NCBI GenBank assembly: GCA_005801485.1
Contig: SYDM01000023.1
Coordinates: 1-7,670 of the forward strand
DNA: 7,670 nt
Direction: 5' to 3'
From: Rickettsiales bacterium
GTDB taxonomy: Bacteria > Pseudomonadota > Alphaproteobacteria > Pelagibacterales > Pelagibacteraceae
Notes under the pieces: model-generated
Told to the model about the DNA's origin: nothing
Database searches by the model: none
Seen by the model: only the letters and a program-made list of their open reading frames with translations
Position numbers and translations under genes: made by a program
Shown here: positions 6,201 through 7,670 of the stretch, piece by piece
How the letters are laid out: every line of letters begins with the position of its first letter
Numbering within the stretch: position 1 is the stretch's first letter

Positions 6201-6845
6201 CTATTTCCTTTTATAATTTTTCATTTTTCCTAAAACTATTTGTATTTCTTTTTTAGAAAGTATTTTAGGTACACCTATTCTTAGGGCATTTATATATTGA
6301 AGGCAAATATTTTCTATCTCTTGCGCAAGCTCAAAAGTTTTTTTTAAATTTTCTCCAAACGCAATCTGTCCATGATTCGAAATCAAACATGCTGATCTAT
6401 TTTTTAAAGCTAATAAAATATTTTTTGATAATTTTCTTGTTCCAAAAGTCGCATATTTACTACATTTTATGTCTTCTCCGCCAGCAACAGCTACCATGTA
6501 ATGAAAAGCAGGAATATTTTTTTGATGAGATGAGACTGCTGCAGCGCAAGTTGAATGGGCATGAACAATTGCTTTTGCATCTTTTTTATTTACATAAATA
6601 TCCTGATGGAATCTCCATTCTGATGAAGGAATTCCTTTTTTTTTATCGAATCGACCTTTTAGTGAAACAAAGACGATATCATTAGGTTTCAGGGAAGAAT
6701 ATTTCATGCCAGATGGGGTTATATAAAATCCATCTACATTTTTTTCTTTGATTCTAACTGAAATATTTCCAGATCTTAAAGCTGATAAATTGGTAGAATT
6801 TAATTTTTTAGTATAATAAATTATCTCAGATTTTAATCTAATCAC
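6201..6845 (-). CDS. Class II aldolase (L-fuculose-phosphate aldolase-like)
   Basis: This 214-residue protein has the length and layout of E. coli FucA (215). SGNISVR (25-31) and TPSGMKY (43-49) form the phosphate-binding loops. IPSSEWRFH (72-80) carries the catalytic E76, VHAHS (94-98) supplies zinc ligands H95 and H97, and ISNHGQIAFG (155-164) supplies H158. HYMVAVAGGEDI (115-126) and YATFGTRKL (131-139) are also family marks. The enzyme should split a ketose-1-phosphate into dihydroxyacetone phosphate and an aldehyde using zinc. The true substrate is unknown: fuculose 1-phosphate, or methylthioribulose or deoxyribulose 1-phosphate. The last option is attractive because the next gene makes methylthioadenosine. 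The start is GTG 6845, placed directly after the TAA of the upstream gene, so translation is probably coupled; it puts GNIS at the residue number expected for FucA. Confidence 0.88.
   Translation of the reverse strand: MIRLKSEIIYYTKKLNSTNLSALRSGNISVRIKEKNVDGFYITPSGMKYSSLKPNDIVFVSLKGRFDKKKGIPSSEWRFHQDIYVNKKDAKAIVHAHSTCAAAVSSHQKNIPAFHYMVAVAGGEDIKCSKYATFGTRKLSKNILLALKNRSACLISNHGQIAFGENLKKTFELAQEIENICLQYINALRIGVPKILSKKEIQIVLGKMKNYKRK
6206..6210 (-). promoter_or_regulatory. Ribosome binding site before the SpeD-SpeE fusion
   Basis: On the minus strand AAGGA lies 11 bases before the ATG at 6194, inside the last codons of the aldolase gene. It stands out because most other starts in the window lack any purine-rich site of this kind. 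It supports ATG 6194 as the start and co-translation with the aldolase. Confidence 0.4.
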
Positions 6846-7670
6846 TTATTTATTATACAAAAGTTTAAAAAATTTTTCGAAATGGGGTTGGAATAAAAAA
6901 TCATAACCATTTTGACCGTGGACTTGTTGTGATGGATGCCAAGGTGACGCCTCGAGAAGTCTTGGTATTTTAAAACCTTCAGCTATAGTAAATCCGAGAG
7001 AGCTGTTTCCTATAAATAATTTACAAGATTTTATTATTTCTGCCAATTCTAAAAAATCTTTACATTCATAAAATTTTAAATTCTTAACAGTTTCTTTTAA
7101 ATTTTTATATTCATTAAAAGTTCCCACAAAGTAAATATCTTCAAATTTGTTTAAAAAAAAATAATTTATAAAATGATTTTGATATCTCAATGATCTTAAA
7201 ATTATAACCTTATTTCTTAATTTAGTGTGATCATCGGCTTCTAAAAAAATTTCTGCTAAATTAGGTTGTATGCCAGATATGTGTGTACCATATTTCATGC
7301 TGTCAAATGCAAGGCTGATGGGTAACTCTCTAATTAAATCAAAGTTAATATCAATATTTTGATTAGTAAAAATATCTACCAGACTTATATAGCTTTGTTT
7401 CTTTAATAGAGGATAAAGCATATTATAAATATTTTTATTCATAAAAAACTGGCCAGCAGGATGATCCGGGTAATGTTTGTTTGCAGGTAAAGGAAATTCT
7501 AATTGAATATAAAGATTACATTTATGAGTTTTAGATAACTCTTTTAAGATTGGTAAAACATTTATTATATCTCCAGTATGACCTGAGTGAAGAAAAGAAA
7601 TTTCTTTTTTTTTGACTAAATTTTCTTGTATTAAATTTATATAATTTTCATATTTTTTTTTAAAAATAAC
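6846..7670 (-). CDS. Probable glycosyltransferase-like protein (GT9/GT-B type), 5' end beyond the window
   Basis: The frame ending in TAA at 6848-6846 stays open to the window edge, giving 274 visible residues. The ATG at 7442 is internal (visible residue 77), because coding sequence with family-like features lies upstream of it. Visible residues 25-40 read ISFLHSGHTGDIINVL followed by P, resembling the GxxGD loop and first helix of GT9 enzymes, and the next strand is CNLYIQLEF (51-59). Near the C-terminus, CKLFIGNSSLGFTIAEG (216-232) sits where GT9 has its DTGxxH motif, followed by KIPRLLEASPWHPSQQ. The order of motifs suggests a GT-B sugar transferase or a relative, but the catalytic residues differ, so activity is uncertain. 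Some residues before the window are missing. It is the first visible gene of the reverse operon, abutting the aldolase without a gap. Confidence 0.7.
   Translation of the reverse strand, partial: VIFKKKYENYINLIQENLVKKKEISFLHSGHTGDIINVLPILKELSKTHKCNLYIQLEFPLPANKHYPDHPAGQFFMNKNIYNMLYPLLKKQSYISLVDIFTNQNIDINFDLIRELPISLAFDSMKYGTHISGIQPNLAEIFLEADDHTKLRNKVIILRSLRYQNHFINYFFLNKFEDIYFVGTFNEYKNLKETVKNLKFYECKDFLELAEIIKSCKLFIGNSSLGFTIAEGFKIPRLLEASPWHPSQQVHGQNGYDFLFQPHFEKFFKLLYNK

Noticed and set aside
6389..6685. Plus-strand open frame of 98 codons
   Set aside because: It is antisense to the aldolase active-site region, whose conserved residues explain the sequence.
6201..6845. Methylthioribulose-1-phosphate dehydratase (MtnB)
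   Set aside because: The second histidine segment is NHGQIAFG and the length and loops match FucA-type aldolases better than MtnB. MtnB shares the fold, so a tree would settle it.
1..7670. CRISPR array, insertion sequence, tRNA or attachment site
   Set aside because: No direct repeats with spacers, transposase or integrase frames, terminal repeats or cloverleaf sequence were seen, and almost every base is covered by ordinary genes.

Overview
The window is strongly A+T-rich, with very short intergenic gaps and overlapping or abutting genes. It has almost no Shine-Dalgarno sequences and no tRNA, rRNA, CRISPR or mobile element. Together with the gene content (alphaproteobacterial-type gamma-carbonic anhydrase, a DUF6165 protein, a SpeD-SpeE fusion) this suggests a streamlined marine alphaproteobacterium of the SAR11/Pelagibacterales kind. 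That placement is an inference from style and families, not from a marker gene.

Layout. Positions 1-1319 hold a two-gene forward unit: the 3' part of a beta-hydroxyacid dehydrogenase of the 3-hydroxyisobutyrate family, then an overlapping pyridoxamine-phosphate-oxidase-like flavoprotein. Positions 1316-4344 hold four single genes on alternating strands: a gamma-class carbonic anhydrase-like protein (-), a family 4 glycosyltransferase (+), a family 9 (heptosyltransferase-like) glycosyltransferase (-), and a DUF6165 protein (+). Positions 4341-7670 hold a tight reverse-strand operon, read in the order: glycosyltransferase-like protein (5' end beyond the window), class II aldolase, fused S-adenosylmethionine decarboxylase/aminopropyltransferase, and a Nit1/Nit2-type carbon-nitrogen hydrolase.

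Two themes can be read. The first is surface polysaccharide: two clear glycosyltransferases, one probable one, and DUF6165, a family I associate with glycan loci. The second is polyamine metabolism: the SpeD-SpeE fusion makes decarboxylated S-adenosylmethionine and uses it for aminopropyl transfer, releasing methylthioadenosine. The fuculose-phosphate-aldolase-like gene directly upstream could serve disposal of the methylthioadenosine-derived sugar phosphate, and the amidase downstream may repair side products; both roles are inferred from position.

I see no clearly new defence, mobile or regulatory system. The points most worth a second look are the non-canonical aminopropyltransferase pocket, the aldolase-speDE pairing, the last gene being longer than an ATG-based call would show, and the three convergent junctions where the stop codons themselves overlap. 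All 7670 bases are accounted for by genes except gaps of 61, 49, 21 and 6 bases; no gene-free stretch exceeds 300 bases.
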